Translations under genes and position numbers: made by a program
In this document: positions 18,679 through 27,078 of the stretch, piece after piece
Layout: every line of letters starts with the position of its first letter
How positions within the stretch are numbered: position 1 is the first letter of the stretch
The notes under the pieces: model-generated
Databases searched by the model: none
What the model was told of the DNA's origin: nothing
Seen by the model: the letters and a program-made list of their open reading frames with translations, nothing else
NCBI GenBank assembly: GCA_015709595.1
Contig: CP054178.1
Location: 1,178,001 to 1,242,000 of the forward strand
Length of the DNA: 64,000 bases
From: Phycisphaeraceae bacterium
Lineage (GTDB): Bacteria > Planctomycetota > Phycisphaerae > Phycisphaerales > SM1A02
Direction: 5' to 3'

Positions 18679-19296
18679 ATGTTCTCTCTCAGGTCGTCGT
18701 CGCATGATCGCCCCGGTCTGCTCGGGGTGTTCGCGGGTGTCTGCGTGGTGGCCGCGGTGGTCGTCGCGGCGGTCTGGACGGGTCGGCACACAGGGCAATC
18801 CGCCCGCGAGCACCTGGCCTCGACCGCGATGCTCAATGGCTTCGATCCCTACACCCTCGTCGCGTCCGACGGCACGATCGACGAGGAGGATCTGGGCATC
18901 TACAACGTGGCGGGGAACATCCTCGCCCTCAAGACCGACGCGCCGCCCGGCTCCGTGCTCAACGTGCGCTACAACGTCGTCTCGGTGGACGGACTGACCA
19001 ACAACCTGGGCTGCGTGCTGATGATCATGCGCTTCCGGGACAACGGAGCGGGCGCCCGCGTGATCGCCCGCCTCAAGCGTCACAAGATATCCGACGGCAC
19101 CACGCAGACCGTGATGACCGTGGACAGCAACAACCAGACCCATGCCGCGGGTTTCCAGCTGGGCAACATCACCAACTGCAACCTGGTCTTCGACTTCTTC
19201 AACTTCTCTTATTTCATCGACGTGGAGCTGCACAAGACCTCCGCGTCGGGCAATCCCGGGCTGGCCATGCTGCGGCTGAACACCATCCCGGACTGA
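18679..19296 (+). CDS. Membrane-anchored or exported hypothetical protein
   Basis: 205 residues, start ATG 18679 with AGGAG at 18667-18671. One hydrophobic segment near the N-terminus (GLLGVFAGVCVVAAVVVAAV) is a signal anchor. The remainder is soluble and beta-rich, with LGIYNVAGNILALKTDAPPG, VLMIMRFRDNG and LVFDFFNFSYFIDVELHK. This resembles a compact sandwich domain. I recognise no family. It has its own promoter and stands alone between selA and the Rrf2 gene; no function is assigned. Confidence 0.6.
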   Translation: MFSLRSSSHDRPGLLGVFAGVCVVAAVVVAAVWTGRHTGQSAREHLASTAMLNGFDPYTLVASDGTIDEEDLGIYNVAGNILALKTDAPPGSVLNVRYNVVSVDGLTNNLGCVLMIMRFRDNGAGARVIARLKRHKISDGTTQTVMTVDSNNQTHAAGFQLGNITNCNLVFDFFNFSYFIDVELHKTSASGNPGLAMLRLNTIPD

Positions 19297-19366
19297 CGAT
19301 GGCCCGCCAGCGACTCAGGGGACGTGCCGGGCGCGATCGAGGCGAGAACGCGGGGATGACTCTTCC

Positions 19367-19879
19367 ATGTACGGCAAAGCCACCGAGACGGCGATCGCGG
19401 CGATGAGCCGACTCGCCGAAATCTATGACGGGGGTTCGACGCGCCTCTCCGCGGCGGACATTGCCGCCTCGCGCGGACTGCAGGGGCCATTCGTCGCCAA
19501 GGTGCTGACGAAACTCTCCCAGGCGGGCCTGGTCACCGGCTCGCGCGGACCGGGCGGGGGCTTCGCGCTGGCGAAGAAGCCCCGCGACATTCACCTGCAC
19601 GAAGTCTACCGGCTCTTCGAGCGCGAGGACGAGAACAACAACTGTCCTTTCGGCGGCGGTGTCTGCGGCGCGGGCGAACCCTGTCCCCTGCACCAGAAAC
19701 TGGTGGATGTGAAACAGTCGATGGACGCCCTGCTCCAGGACACCACCTTCGAGGTGTTCCGCGTCGCCTATCAGGAAGAGGGCAGGCGGCCCACGCCCAG
19801 CGGCGTGATCCCGAAGAGGCCTCGCGAGTCCTATCGCGCGACCGCACCGGCCCCGCCCCGGTCGGGACGAGCCGGATGA
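19367..19879 (+). CDS. Rrf2-family transcriptional regulator
   Basis: 170-residue DNA-binding protein of the Rrf2/IscR/NsrR group. The N-terminal winged helix shows ETAIAAMSRLAEIYDGG, LSAADIAASRGLQGPFVAKV and GLVTGSRGPGGGFALAKKP. The regulatory part contains NCPFGGGVCGAGEPCPLH, three cysteines plus a following Cys-Pro-Leu-His, matching the Fe-S cluster-binding loop of redox-sensing members. It may therefore sense iron-sulfur status, oxygen or NO; the effector is not determinable here. It is convergent with the NtrC-type regulator and not linked to isc/suf genes. Confidence 0.85.
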   Translation: MYGKATETAIAAMSRLAEIYDGGSTRLSAADIAASRGLQGPFVAKVLTKLSQAGLVTGSRGPGGGFALAKKPRDIHLHEVYRLFEREDENNNCPFGGGVCGAGEPCPLHQKLVDVKQSMDALLQDTTFEVFRVAYQEEGRRPTPSGVIPKRPRESYRATAPAPPRSGRAG

Positions 19880-19894
19880 GGCCCGCATCGCTCG

Positions 19895-21265
19895 TCACTT
19901 GATCCCGTATTCCTTGAGCTTGCGGTAAAGCGTCCGCTCGCCGATTCCCAGCAGCTGCGCCGTCTTCTCGCGGTTGCCGGCGGTCATCGCCAGCGTCTGG
20001 CGGATGGCCTCCTTCTCAAGCTTGTCCAGCCCCACGCCGGCCAGCGAGCCCAGCGAGACGTGCTCATCAGCATCGCTGACCCGGATGTCATCAGGCACAT
20101 CGCCCACGTCGAGCGTCGGCCCCGTCGCCGTAATGACCATGCGCTGCACCACGTTGAGCAGTTCGCGCACATTGCCGGGCCAGTGGTAGGCCACCAGCCG
20201 CATCATCGCCGGTCCGGTGACGGTCGGAGCGGGCTTCTCCATCTCGGCGGAGAACCTGCCAACCGCGTGGTTGACCAGCAGCGGGATGTCCTCGCGCCGC
20301 TCGCGCAGGGGCGGAATCTCGATCACGACGCCCTTGATGCGGAAGTACAGATCTTCGCGGAACGCGCCTTCCTGCACCATCTTCGGCAGGTCGCGCAGCG
20401 TGGCGCTGATGAATCGCACGTCGGTCTTGCGCGGCTCGTTGGAGCCCAGCCGCACCACTTCGCCCGTCTCCAGCACGCGCAGCAGCTTGGCCTGCATGGT
20501 GAGCGGCATGTCGCCGATTTCGTCGAGGAACAGCGTGCCGCCGTCGGCGTACTCGAAGACGCCCTCGCGGTCGCGGTCGGCCCCGGTGAAGGCCCCGCGC
20601 ACGTGGCCGAAGAGCTGGTCCTCCAGCAAGGACTCGGTCTGCCCCGCCGCGTTGAACGTGACGTATCGCTTGCGGGCCCGCTTGGAGTGCTTGTGAATGG
20701 CGCCCGCGACCAGTTCCTTGCCGGTGCCCGACTCGCCCAGGATCAGCACCGGAATGGTGCTCGGCGCCACCTGCCGGATGGTGCCGATGACGCGCCGGAT
20801 CGCCGCCGACTCGCCGATGATGCCCTCGAAGCCGTAGGCGGCGTTGACCCGCCCCTGCAGCGCCTGGTTCTGGTGACGCAGCATCACCGTCTCGGCGGCG
20901 CGCTGCACCAGGTTGCGGAACACGTCCAGGTCCAGCGGCTTCTCGATGAAGTCGTACGCCCCGCCCTGCAGCGCCGCCTTGGCGGTGGGCACGTCGCCAT
21001 GCGCCGTGACCATGATGGTCGCCGCGTCCGGCTGGTGCTGCTTGACCAGCTCCAGCACCTTCAGCCCGGCCTGCTCCTCCTCCATCACCAGGTCCGTCAC
21101 CACCACATCGAACCCGCCGTGCAAAATCTCCTCCCGCGCGGCGGCCAGCGAATGCACCACCGTGCAGATGTGGCCGGGACGATGCAGCGCCTCGGCCATC
21201 ACCTCCGCGTGATCCACCTCGTCATCGACGATCAGCACCTGGGCTCGAATCGGGGCGTCGCTCAT
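19895..21265 (-). CDS. Sigma-54-dependent NtrC-family response regulator
   Basis: 456 residues with receiver, AAA+ and Fis-type HTH domains in order. The phospho-acceptor is Asp58 in VVVTDLVME. The AAA+ domain has GESGTGKE (Walker A), VRGAFTGAD (the GAFTGA loop contacting sigma-54) and GGTLFLDEIGDM (Walker B). The C-terminus NREKTAQLLGIGERTLYRKL is the DNA-binding helix-turn-helix. It activates sigma-54 promoters when phosphorylated. No histidine kinase is adjacent, so it is an orphan in this window. ATG 21265 gives the normal receiver start and has TACAAT 9 nt upstream. Confidence 0.93.
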   Translation of the reverse strand: MSDAPIRAQVLIVDDEVDHAEVMAEALHRPGHICTVVHSLAAAREEILHGGFDVVVTDLVMEEEQAGLKVLELVKQHQPDAATIMVTAHGDVPTAKAALQGGAYDFIEKPLDLDVFRNLVQRAAETVMLRHQNQALQGRVNAAYGFEGIIGESAAIRRVIGTIRQVAPSTIPVLILGESGTGKELVAGAIHKHSKRARKRYVTFNAAGQTESLLEDQLFGHVRGAFTGADRDREGVFEYADGGTLFLDEIGDMPLTMQAKLLRVLETGEVVRLGSNEPRKTDVRFISATLRDLPKMVQEGAFREDLYFRIKGVVIEIPPLRERREDIPLLVNHAVGRFSAEMEKPAPTVTGPAMMRLVAYHWPGNVRELLNVVQRMVITATGPTLDVGDVPDDIRVSDADEHVSLGSLAGVGLDKLEKEAIRQTLAMTAGNREKTAQLLGIGERTLYRKLKEYGIK

Positions 21266-21274
21266 GGCGGGACG

Positions 21275-21303
21275 ATTGTAGGTCCAAGCCCCGGTCGCAT
21301 GAA
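21275..21303 (-). promoter_or_regulatory. Promoter of the NtrC-type regulator gene
   Basis: Minus strand TTCATG, 17 nt, TACAAT, 9 nt, ATG. A very short or no leader is expected. Confidence 0.45.
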
Positions 21304-21369
21304 CAACCACGGACCTCTTGACAGGCCCGTTTGCGCGTCCACTTCGTTCAGACGCGACGAGTCATCGGA

Positions 21370-22572
21370 TCAGCCGCAATCAGGGCACCCGCTCGGGCCG
21401 AAGCCCTCGTCGCCGCATATCTTTTCGATCAGTTCGCAGTCGATCGTCCCGGAGGTCTCATCAAAACAATTGAGCTCCCTGGCTCGGCTGCATTCAACAT
21501 CCTCCAGGCCGCCGACGGCCGCGATCCAGATGCATGTCCCCACGCCGGGCGTGCCGAAGCAATTCGCGTCCGACACCCGCAGCGTCCACCAGTATTGCTG
21601 ACCGACCGGACACTGGCTCATGGATGGGCAGGCCTGCAGGAGCCCATCCCACGAGTTTCGCTTGATGAACTCCGAACTGACATGCTGCTGACCATTGACG
21701 CACCAGATGATCCGCACTTCGTAGGCGGAGCAGGTGCCGTCGGATGAAGCCGCTGTAACCGGCGCCAAATACCCGCGCACATTCAGTTTCTGCAGCGCCA
21801 CCAAAGCCCGGACTTTCGCTTCTATGATATCAAGCCCAAGTGTCAGAAACGCCCTGACAAGCACCTCCTCCGGCGAGCGCTCACGACACTCCTCGGCGAA
21901 CCGCGGATCAAGCGCCATGGACATGGCTTCCGCATGCTCAGCGCTCCGCATGGCCTGGGAGCGTTCCATTCCAGTTGCAATCAGCGACATTCGGATGAAC
22001 TGAAAGAGATCGCCTCGCCACTCGTAGAACGCACGAGTGTTCAGCGCAGGCCGAGGAGAACCCGAGGAAGCCCCGCCGACATTCGCTTCTTCGCCCATCG
22101 CGTCGGCGAGCAACGGCAGAATATCGCCCATCTGCCTGGACAGCAGATTGATGGCGTGCGCGGACGCTCCTTCCGCGGCCGCATCGTCGAATCCGACCGC
22201 GGAGAACGCGAATCGGAGAAACACTCGCGGCTCGTGAACGGCATCAAGATTGGTCTGGGACAGCACCGCCTCAGCCAGTCGATGGGACCGACGCGGCTCG
22301 ATCCCCTCACTCCGAAACGCCTTGACCAGGAAGACGTATGGATTCGCTTTCCAGGCATAAATCGGACGCCGGGCGTCCGCCTGAAGCGTCGTGTCGTAGA
22401 GCGGCGGCGCTGGGGCGAAATCCCGTGCGGCCGACGTACCGCAGCCGCATCCCAAGGCGGTTGGGGCTGATCGGGCAGCCGGCGCGCCCCAACCGACAAG
22501 ACCGCCGCCCGCCGTCACCACGATGGACACAAGGAGGCAGCCAAGCCATGCCCGATGACTGTTGATCCACAC
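21370..22572 (-). CDS. Exported Cys-rich hypothetical protein
   Basis: About 400 residues. The start is uncertain: the GTG at 22572 lies only 1 nt from a TATCAT, so a downstream GTG may be used. A hydrophobic segment (GCLLVSIVVTAGGGLVGWG) acts as signal peptide. The middle is helical, with no known motif. The C-terminal third contains many cysteines (for example CSAYEVRIIWCVNG, CPSMSQCPVGQQYWW, ICGDEGFGPSGCPDCG), suggesting a disulfide-rich secreted domain. No family recognised. Its base composition is somewhat less GC-rich than the neighbours, so recent acquisition is possible. Confidence 0.55.
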   Translation of the reverse strand: MWINSHRAWLGCLLVSIVVTAGGGLVGWGAPAARSAPTALGCGCGTSAARDFAPAPPLYDTTLQADARRPIYAWKANPYVFLVKAFRSEGIEPRRSHRLAEAVLSQTNLDAVHEPRVFLRFAFSAVGFDDAAAEGASAHAINLLSRQMGDILPLLADAMGEEANVGGASSGSPRPALNTRAFYEWRGDLFQFIRMSLIATGMERSQAMRSAEHAEAMSMALDPRFAEECRERSPEEVLVRAFLTLGLDIIEAKVRALVALQKLNVRGYLAPVTAASSDGTCSAYEVRIIWCVNGQQHVSSEFIKRNSWDGLLQACPSMSQCPVGQQYWWTLRVSDANCFGTPGVGTCIWIAAVGGLEDVECSRARELNCFDETSGTIDCELIEKICGDEGFGPSGCPDCG

Positions 22573-22707
22573 TATGATATCGCCCCCTCACGAGATAGAT
22601 GGTGTTCGCGTCGTGACCCCTCAGTCACTGAGTGGAGATTGCCACGAGTCACTTTCCGCGTCAAGCGAACTCTGGAACATTCTATCTGCACTGACACGCT
22701 CTCGTAC

Positions 22708-24477
22708 TCACCGCCCGAACGCCGACTCCGCCAGGTCGATCGCGCGGCCCAGCGCTGCGGCCTTATTCACCGTCTCCTGGTACTCCGAAGCCGGGTCGGA
22801 GTCCGCCACAATACCGGCGCCCGCTTGTAAATGGACGGTCCAGCGGGGAGTCGGCTGTCGGCCTTCGGCTGCCGTCTCTCGGCTGACGGTTGACAGCTGA
22901 CGGCCGGCAGCTTCCACCCCTCCCGTCGGGATTACCATCGTTCGCAACGTAAGAGCGATATCCATGGAGCCATCGAAGCCCACGCCGCCGATGCCCCCGC
23001 CGTATGGCCCGCGGCGGGTCGGCTCCAGTTCATCAATGATCTGCATCGCCCGCACCTTGGGCGCGCCGGACACGGTGCCGACCGGCAGCGTCGATCGCAG
23101 CGCGTCCCAGCATGTCAGTCCCTGGCGAAGGCGGCCCGTCACCGTGGAGGAAATATGCATCACGTGACTGTAACGTTCGATGTCCATGATGCGCTCGACG
23201 GCGATGCTGCCGACCTCGCACACCACGCCCAGGTCGTTACGCGCCAGATCAACAAGCATGATGTGCTCCGCCCGCTCCTTGTCATCGGCGAGCAGGTCGC
23301 GCTCCAGCGCGGCGTCCTCCTCGGGCGTGACCCCCCGCCGCCGCGTGCCCGCCAGAGGACGATTCGTCACCACCCCGCCGCGCACGCGGCAGAGGATCTC
23401 GGGGCTGGAGGCGACGAGAATCGCCCCCTTCGCCTGCAGGTAGATCATGTAGGGGCTGGGGTTCACCACGCGCAGCGCGCGGTAGATGTCGAAGGGGTCC
23501 GCGCTGGTCCGTCGCTCGAAACGCTGACTGAGCACTACTTGAAAGGCGTCCCCCGCGGCGATGTAATGCTTGGCGCGGCGCACGGCGTCCTCGAACCCCG
23601 CACGGGTGAAGTTTCCCGCTCCGGCCCCCGGCGGGGCGGGCGGCGCGGCCAGGTCGAGGTCGATCGACCCCGCTGGCAGGCGCACACGCTCCGTCTCCAG
23701 TTCCTTCACCAGGTTCCAAAGCACCGTCGTCTCGCGCTCGTACACCGCGTCGGGGTCTTCGCCCGCACGGATCATGGCGTGATGCACCACGTGAACGATG
23801 CGCTCCACGTGATCGAACACCACCACGCTCGGATACAGCGCAAAGTGCAGGTCGGGCAGCCCGCGATCATCCGGCGGCGCCGCGGCGAAGGGAATCTTCT
23901 CCCCCTCCAGATACCGCACCGTGTCGTACCCCGCGTAGCCGACCCAGCCGCCGAGAAAGGCGTCGGGAAGGGACGGGAAGGGCCGGGAACTGACGACTGG
24001 GGACCGAGGAGTTCCGAAAGCCGGGTTCCCAGTACCGGGTTTCGCAGACCCTTGATGCCTCGATACCTCGACGCCTTGATCCCCCCGCCCGGATGCCTCA
24101 CTCTGACGGCTGACGGCTGATGGCTGATGGCTTCGCACCAACGTCCACAACCCCAGCAACTCCTCCATCACGCCCAACGGATTCTCCACCCGCCGCGTGA
24201 TCGTGGTGTCCGCCGCGTGGTCGATGATGGTGACCTCGTGTCCGAACGCGATCACTTCCACACTCGGCCGCGCTCCCAGGATCGAATGACGCCCCGCACG
24301 GCCGCCCGTCTCCACCGACTCGAACAGGAACGACGGCGCCGTGCGCTCGTCCGGCGCGACAAGCCGACGATACGCCAGCACGGGCGTCAGGTGATCGCCC
24401 ATGACCCGCTGATGCAGCGGAACAATGACGCCGGGGCTGGCCAGTGCGTGGAAGGTGTCGCGGTCAGGTGAAATCAT
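22708..24477 (-). CDS. trpE: Anthranilate synthase component I carrying two in-frame repeat insertions
   Basis: 589-residue enzyme making anthranilate from chorismate with glutamine-derived ammonia, the first step of tryptophan synthesis. Core motifs: YIAAGDAFQVVLSQRF, SPEILCRVRGG, NRPLAGTRRRG, VDLARNDLGVV, PVGTVSGAPKVRAMQIIDE and LQAGAGIVADSDPASEY. ATG 24477 is placed before SPDRDTFHALA, with TACACT 8 nt upstream. The protein is longer than usual because residues ~114-168 (HQPSAVSRQSEASGRGDQG and on) and ~520-541 (AAGRQLSTVSRETAAEGRQ) are translated short-repeat arrays. The first is in the N-terminal domain before GGWVGYAGYDTVRYLE; the second is in a loop near the C-terminus. No trpG/trpD follows. 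Confidence 0.92.
   Translation of the reverse strand: MISPDRDTFHALASPGVIVPLHQRVMGDHLTPVLAYRRLVAPDERTAPSFLFESVETGGRAGRHSILGARPSVEVIAFGHEVTIIDHAADTTITRRVENPLGVMEELLGLWTLVRSHQPSAVSRQSEASGRGDQGVEVSRHQGSAKPGTGNPAFGTPRSPVVSSRPFPSLPDAFLGGWVGYAGYDTVRYLEGEKIPFAAAPPDDRGLPDLHFALYPSVVVFDHVERIVHVVHHAMIRAGEDPDAVYERETTVLWNLVKELETERVRLPAGSIDLDLAAPPAPPGAGAGNFTRAGFEDAVRRAKHYIAAGDAFQVVLSQRFERRTSADPFDIYRALRVVNPSPYMIYLQAKGAILVASSPEILCRVRGGVVTNRPLAGTRRRGVTPEEDAALERDLLADDKERAEHIMLVDLARNDLGVVCEVGSIAVERIMDIERYSHVMHISSTVTGRLRQGLTCWDALRSTLPVGTVSGAPKVRAMQIIDELEPTRRGPYGGGIGGVGFDGSMDIALTLRTMVIPTGGVEAAGRQLSTVSRETAAEGRQPTPRWTVHLQAGAGIVADSDPASEYQETVNKAAALGRAIDLAESAFGR
22851..22916. repeat. CTGACGG-type tandem array inside trpE (C-terminal loop)
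   Basis: Units of about seven bases such as ggctgtcggccttcggctgc and gctgacggttgacagctgac. In frame in trpE; encodes roughly 21 residues not part of the family fold. Confidence 0.65.
23966..24135. repeat. Composite short-repeat cluster inside trpE (N-terminal domain)
   Basis: From right to left on the plus strand: ctgacggctgacggctgatg (7-mers), then ttgatgcctcgatacctcg (octamers), then ccgggttcccagtaccggg, then gggaagggacgggaaggg. The same mix recurs near 44153-44303. In frame, coding about 55 residues. Confidence 0.7.
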
Positions 24478-24485
24478 GGCCGGGG

Positions 24486-24491
24486 AGTGTA
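24486..24491 (-). promoter_or_regulatory. -10 box of trpE
   Basis: TACACT, 8 nt, ATG 24477 on the minus strand, without an SD. Near-leaderless. No good -35. Confidence 0.35.
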
Positions 24492-24529
24492 GAGCGGCGA
24501 ACGGCGGCAAAATGGGAAACGTCGAAGGC

Positions 24530-26176
24530 CTATCGCCGTCCGCCGCCCCGCCAGGGGGGGTGCGCCGAGTACATGATCCGCTTGTAGCCCATCGAGTCCG
24601 GCTGGGGCGTGAACAGTCCCGTACCGCCCTCCAGGATGTGGCGGAAGGACGGGTTCTTCCGCGCGTCGGGCCGGTTCTCCATGCCCGAGCCGATCAGGAT
24701 GCCTTCCCGCTGATACCTGTCCTGCAGATCGAGAAGCGGCACATCGGTCAGTCGTCCGTGACGCTGATACTGCTCCAGCGTTTCGCGCGTGGGCGTTGAG
24801 ACGTCCTGGCCACCGAGAATCCAGGGCCAGTCGCCCGGCTTCACGCCCGCGTAATCGTTGCCATGCACCAGGGTGCGCGCGGTGAGCCACGCTGGTTGCG
24901 GGCTGTCCGGCCCGTGAAGGCGCAGGTAGACCGCCCGCGGCCGGCCGGGCGAGCCGGGGATGAAGTCGGGCAGCACGATGCTCGTCCGCCCGTGGCCCGC
25001 CACGGTGACGTCGAGCGTTCCGGTCCTCCCGAGCGACAGCGGAACGAGGAACGTCTCAACCGGGTTGAACTCCATGTGCCGCGTGTCGGCCCGCGCCCCG
25101 GCCTTGAGCAGCATGCCGGCGATGATGGCGCCGACGCCAGCCAGTTGGGCTTCCTTCTCGTCATTGTGGCCGCCGATGGCGATGGCCGCCGTGCCGCCCA
25201 CGAGCAGCGCGTCGCCGATCATGCTCTTGGCCCGGCGCACGTCCTCGAGGTTGTTCCATCGGTGATCGACGGCCATGGCGTTCACGTCGCACGCCGCGGC
25301 GAAACTCCCCAAGGCCCGCCCGTCCAGCGATACGTGCAGTCGGTTCCCGGACCGCATGCGCGGTTCAAAACGAGCCAGGGCCAGATCGGGTCCATAGGCG
25401 ACCTTGGTCGGGCCCTTGCCGTAGTCCACGATGAGCAGGGTGTCGTACTCGCGGCGGCGCAGCACATCCACGAGGGGCGCCAGCGCCGGGTTGATGCGAA
25501 GCGCGGCGTCGAATGGCGCCTGCGCGTCCAGTCCGCTCAGGTCCGCGCCGACGCCCTGCATCAGGAACCCCAGCGCGAAGTTGGTGTCCACCGCGGTATA
25601 GCCGGTCTCGAGGTAGCCGGGACGCTGCGCCTCGCGCCGGGCCAGTTCCTCGGACGTGAGCTTGCGATCACGATCCGCGCCGAAGTCGGTCAGCCGGAAG
25701 AGCGCGTTGGCCGCCGCGGCGCGCGTGTTCTCCCAGTCGCCCCGCGTGGCATAGTGCGTGGCGACGGCGTGATAGGCCAGGGCCTGCTCGAAGGGCTCGC
25801 CCTTCCAGATCCGAACGCCCTCGTGCAGCCACACCGCCGCGGTGGTGCGGTCGCGGTTGAGGCCCGCGGTCGAGAGCAGGTCGAACACGCGTCCCAGCGC
25901 CCGCTCCGACTCGTTCACGTCGCCGTCAGCCATGGCCGCCAGCCCGAGACGCAGGTTGTTGAGCACCACCTGCTCGTCGTTGAGCAGCTCCGCGTCGCCT
26001 CGCAGCGCTTCGCGGGCTGAAGGGAAGTCGTAGTTGTAATAGGCGGACACCGCCTGCAGGTTGCGCGGCGCCGCGGCACAGGAGGCCAGCGACAGCGCCA
26101 GAACCGCGCCAAGCCAGGGCGCGAGACGCCGCCCCGCTGCCGTGTGGAGGCGAGATGTCGGATCGAGACCGCGCAT
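24530..26176 (-). CDS. COG3014-type lipoprotein
   Basis: 548-residue lipoprotein. The signal peptide ends in a lipobox LSLASC (Cys ~33), so it should be anchored in a membrane facing the periplasm. The N-terminal half has NYDFPSAREALRGDAEL, NNLRLGLAAMADGD, SERALGRVFDLL and AVATHYATRGDWENTRAAA, the TPR-like pattern of COG3014. The middle shows LLIVDYGKGPTKVAYG and ALLVGGTAAIAIGGH. COG3014 proteins are often encoded beside LpoB-like lipoproteins, and two such genes lie directly upstream here on the same strand. A role at the cell envelope, possibly with peptidoglycan synthases, is inferred. Confidence 0.72.
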   Translation of the reverse strand: MRGLDPTSRLHTAAGRRLAPWLGAVLALSLASCAAAPRNLQAVSAYYNYDFPSAREALRGDAELLNDEQVVLNNLRLGLAAMADGDVNESERALGRVFDLLSTAGLNRDRTTAAVWLHEGVRIWKGEPFEQALAYHAVATHYATRGDWENTRAAAANALFRLTDFGADRDRKLTSEELARREAQRPGYLETGYTAVDTNFALGFLMQGVGADLSGLDAQAPFDAALRINPALAPLVDVLRRREYDTLLIVDYGKGPTKVAYGPDLALARFEPRMRSGNRLHVSLDGRALGSFAAACDVNAMAVDHRWNNLEDVRRAKSMIGDALLVGGTAAIAIGGHNDEKEAQLAGVGAIIAGMLLKAGARADTRHMEFNPVETFLVPLSLGRTGTLDVTVAGHGRTSIVLPDFIPGSPGRPRAVYLRLHGPDSPQPAWLTARTLVHGNDYAGVKPGDWPWILGGQDVSTPTRETLEQYQRHGRLTDVPLLDLQDRYQREGILIGSGMENRPDARKNPSFRHILEGGTGLFTPQPDSMGYKRIMYSAHPPWRGGGRR

Positions 26177-26207
26177 CGGGGTGGTAGGCCAGGTGATGGT
26201 TGACGCG

Positions 26208-26356
26208 TACTGAGTGCGGAACGTTGAGTGCGGGGGCCTGAGAACTGAGAGCGTACAGGTTCAGGTCATCGTGGAACGAGGCGCTCACCCGATGTCTCGT
26301 ATCCGGCGCCCCGCACCCAGTGCCCTGATCCCTCGATGCCTTGATCCCTTGATCGT
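26208..26356. repeat. Composite short-repeat cluster, intergenic
   Basis: Contains actgagtgcggaacgttgag (GAGTGCGG units) and ccctcgatgccttgatcc (octamer units TCGATGCC/TTGATCCC). It fills most of the 186-bp gap between the LpoB-like and COG3014 genes; no gene is seen in it. Confidence 0.55.
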
Positions 26357-26362
26357 CTCTCC

Positions 26363-26944
26363 TCAGTCATACGTCACACCCGATTGCGCCCGCTTCACTT
26401 CCCATGCGTCGTTCCAGACCACCGAGCCGGTCGCCAGGTCGATCAACTGGTACTCGCACAGGTAGGCGTCGCTGCGTCCGCGCCCGGAGGTATTGGTGAG
26501 TGCGGCAAATGTGGCCGCCAGCACGTGCGTGGGCGTCAGCCGCAGCTGCGGCGGGGCGGGTCCGAGTTCATCCTGCACCAGCGCCCAGCGCTCGGGAGGC
26601 ATGATCCACGTGATGGCCCGCTCGTCCGCCAGTCGGGACACGCCCAGGGCCGCCCGCAGCCGGGCGACGTACAGCCACTTCTCGCGCTCGGGGATGATCT
26701 GGTTGGTGTGATTCGTCACGCGGTCCATGGAGATCACCCAGGGCGGCGAACCGGCGTGCCTGGCGCTGATCGTGGGATGGACGGCGAACGAGCCCGCCAT
26801 CGCGTCCGTCATGGCGATCAGGTCCACACTGCCCAGAAACGTCGTGTTCGCCCGGGGCGGCGCCCCGCACCCGATCATCGCGATCAGGAACCACAGATGA
26901 ACACCAATGCACGCAAGTGATGGAAGAACGCCGGCGTCTCTCAC
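26363..26944 (-). CDS. LpoB-like lipoprotein, second copy
   Basis: Periplasmic lipoprotein resembling LpoB, the activator of PBP1b in enterobacteria. The lipobox is FLIAMIGC. After it come VDLIAMTDAMAGSF, VISMDRVTNHTNQII and, at the C-terminus, LCEYQLIDLATGSVVWNDAW, matching its neighbour's EYQLVQL...IVWSNFYEV. The start is uncertain. GTG 26944 gives a 25-residue signal peptide; ATG 26995 or a GTG overlapping the upstream stop (GTGA at 27079-27082) would give much longer leaders. With the GTG 26944 start, the signal core CIGVHLWF is read from a CACAGATGAACAC-type repeat. Second gene of a three-gene minus-strand operon. Confidence 0.65.
   Translation of the reverse strand: MRDAGVLPSLACIGVHLWFLIAMIGCGAPPRANTTFLGSVDLIAMTDAMAGSFAVHPTISARHAGSPPWVISMDRVTNHTNQIIPEREKWLYVARLRAALGVSRLADERAITWIMPPERWALVQDELGPAPPQLRLTPTHVLAATFAALTNTSGRGRSDAYLCEYQLIDLATGSVVWNDAWEVKRAQSGVTYD
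26890..26912. repeat. CACAGATGAACAC repeat, copy 2, in the lipoprotein signal region
   Basis: ccacagatgaacaccaatgc; on the minus strand it reads CIGVHLWF, part of the signal peptide of the LpoB-like protein. Confidence 0.55.
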
Positions 26945-27078
26945 GGAATCCCGTTTCGGAACGAGATTGACCGGCCACGGCGGCGAAGAGGTCATGCACG
27001 AGCTGACCGTGACTTGCTCATCCGCGTTCAAGCGTGTGCATCGGTAGACTGCTCTCCATCCGTGGTTGCACGCCCGGA

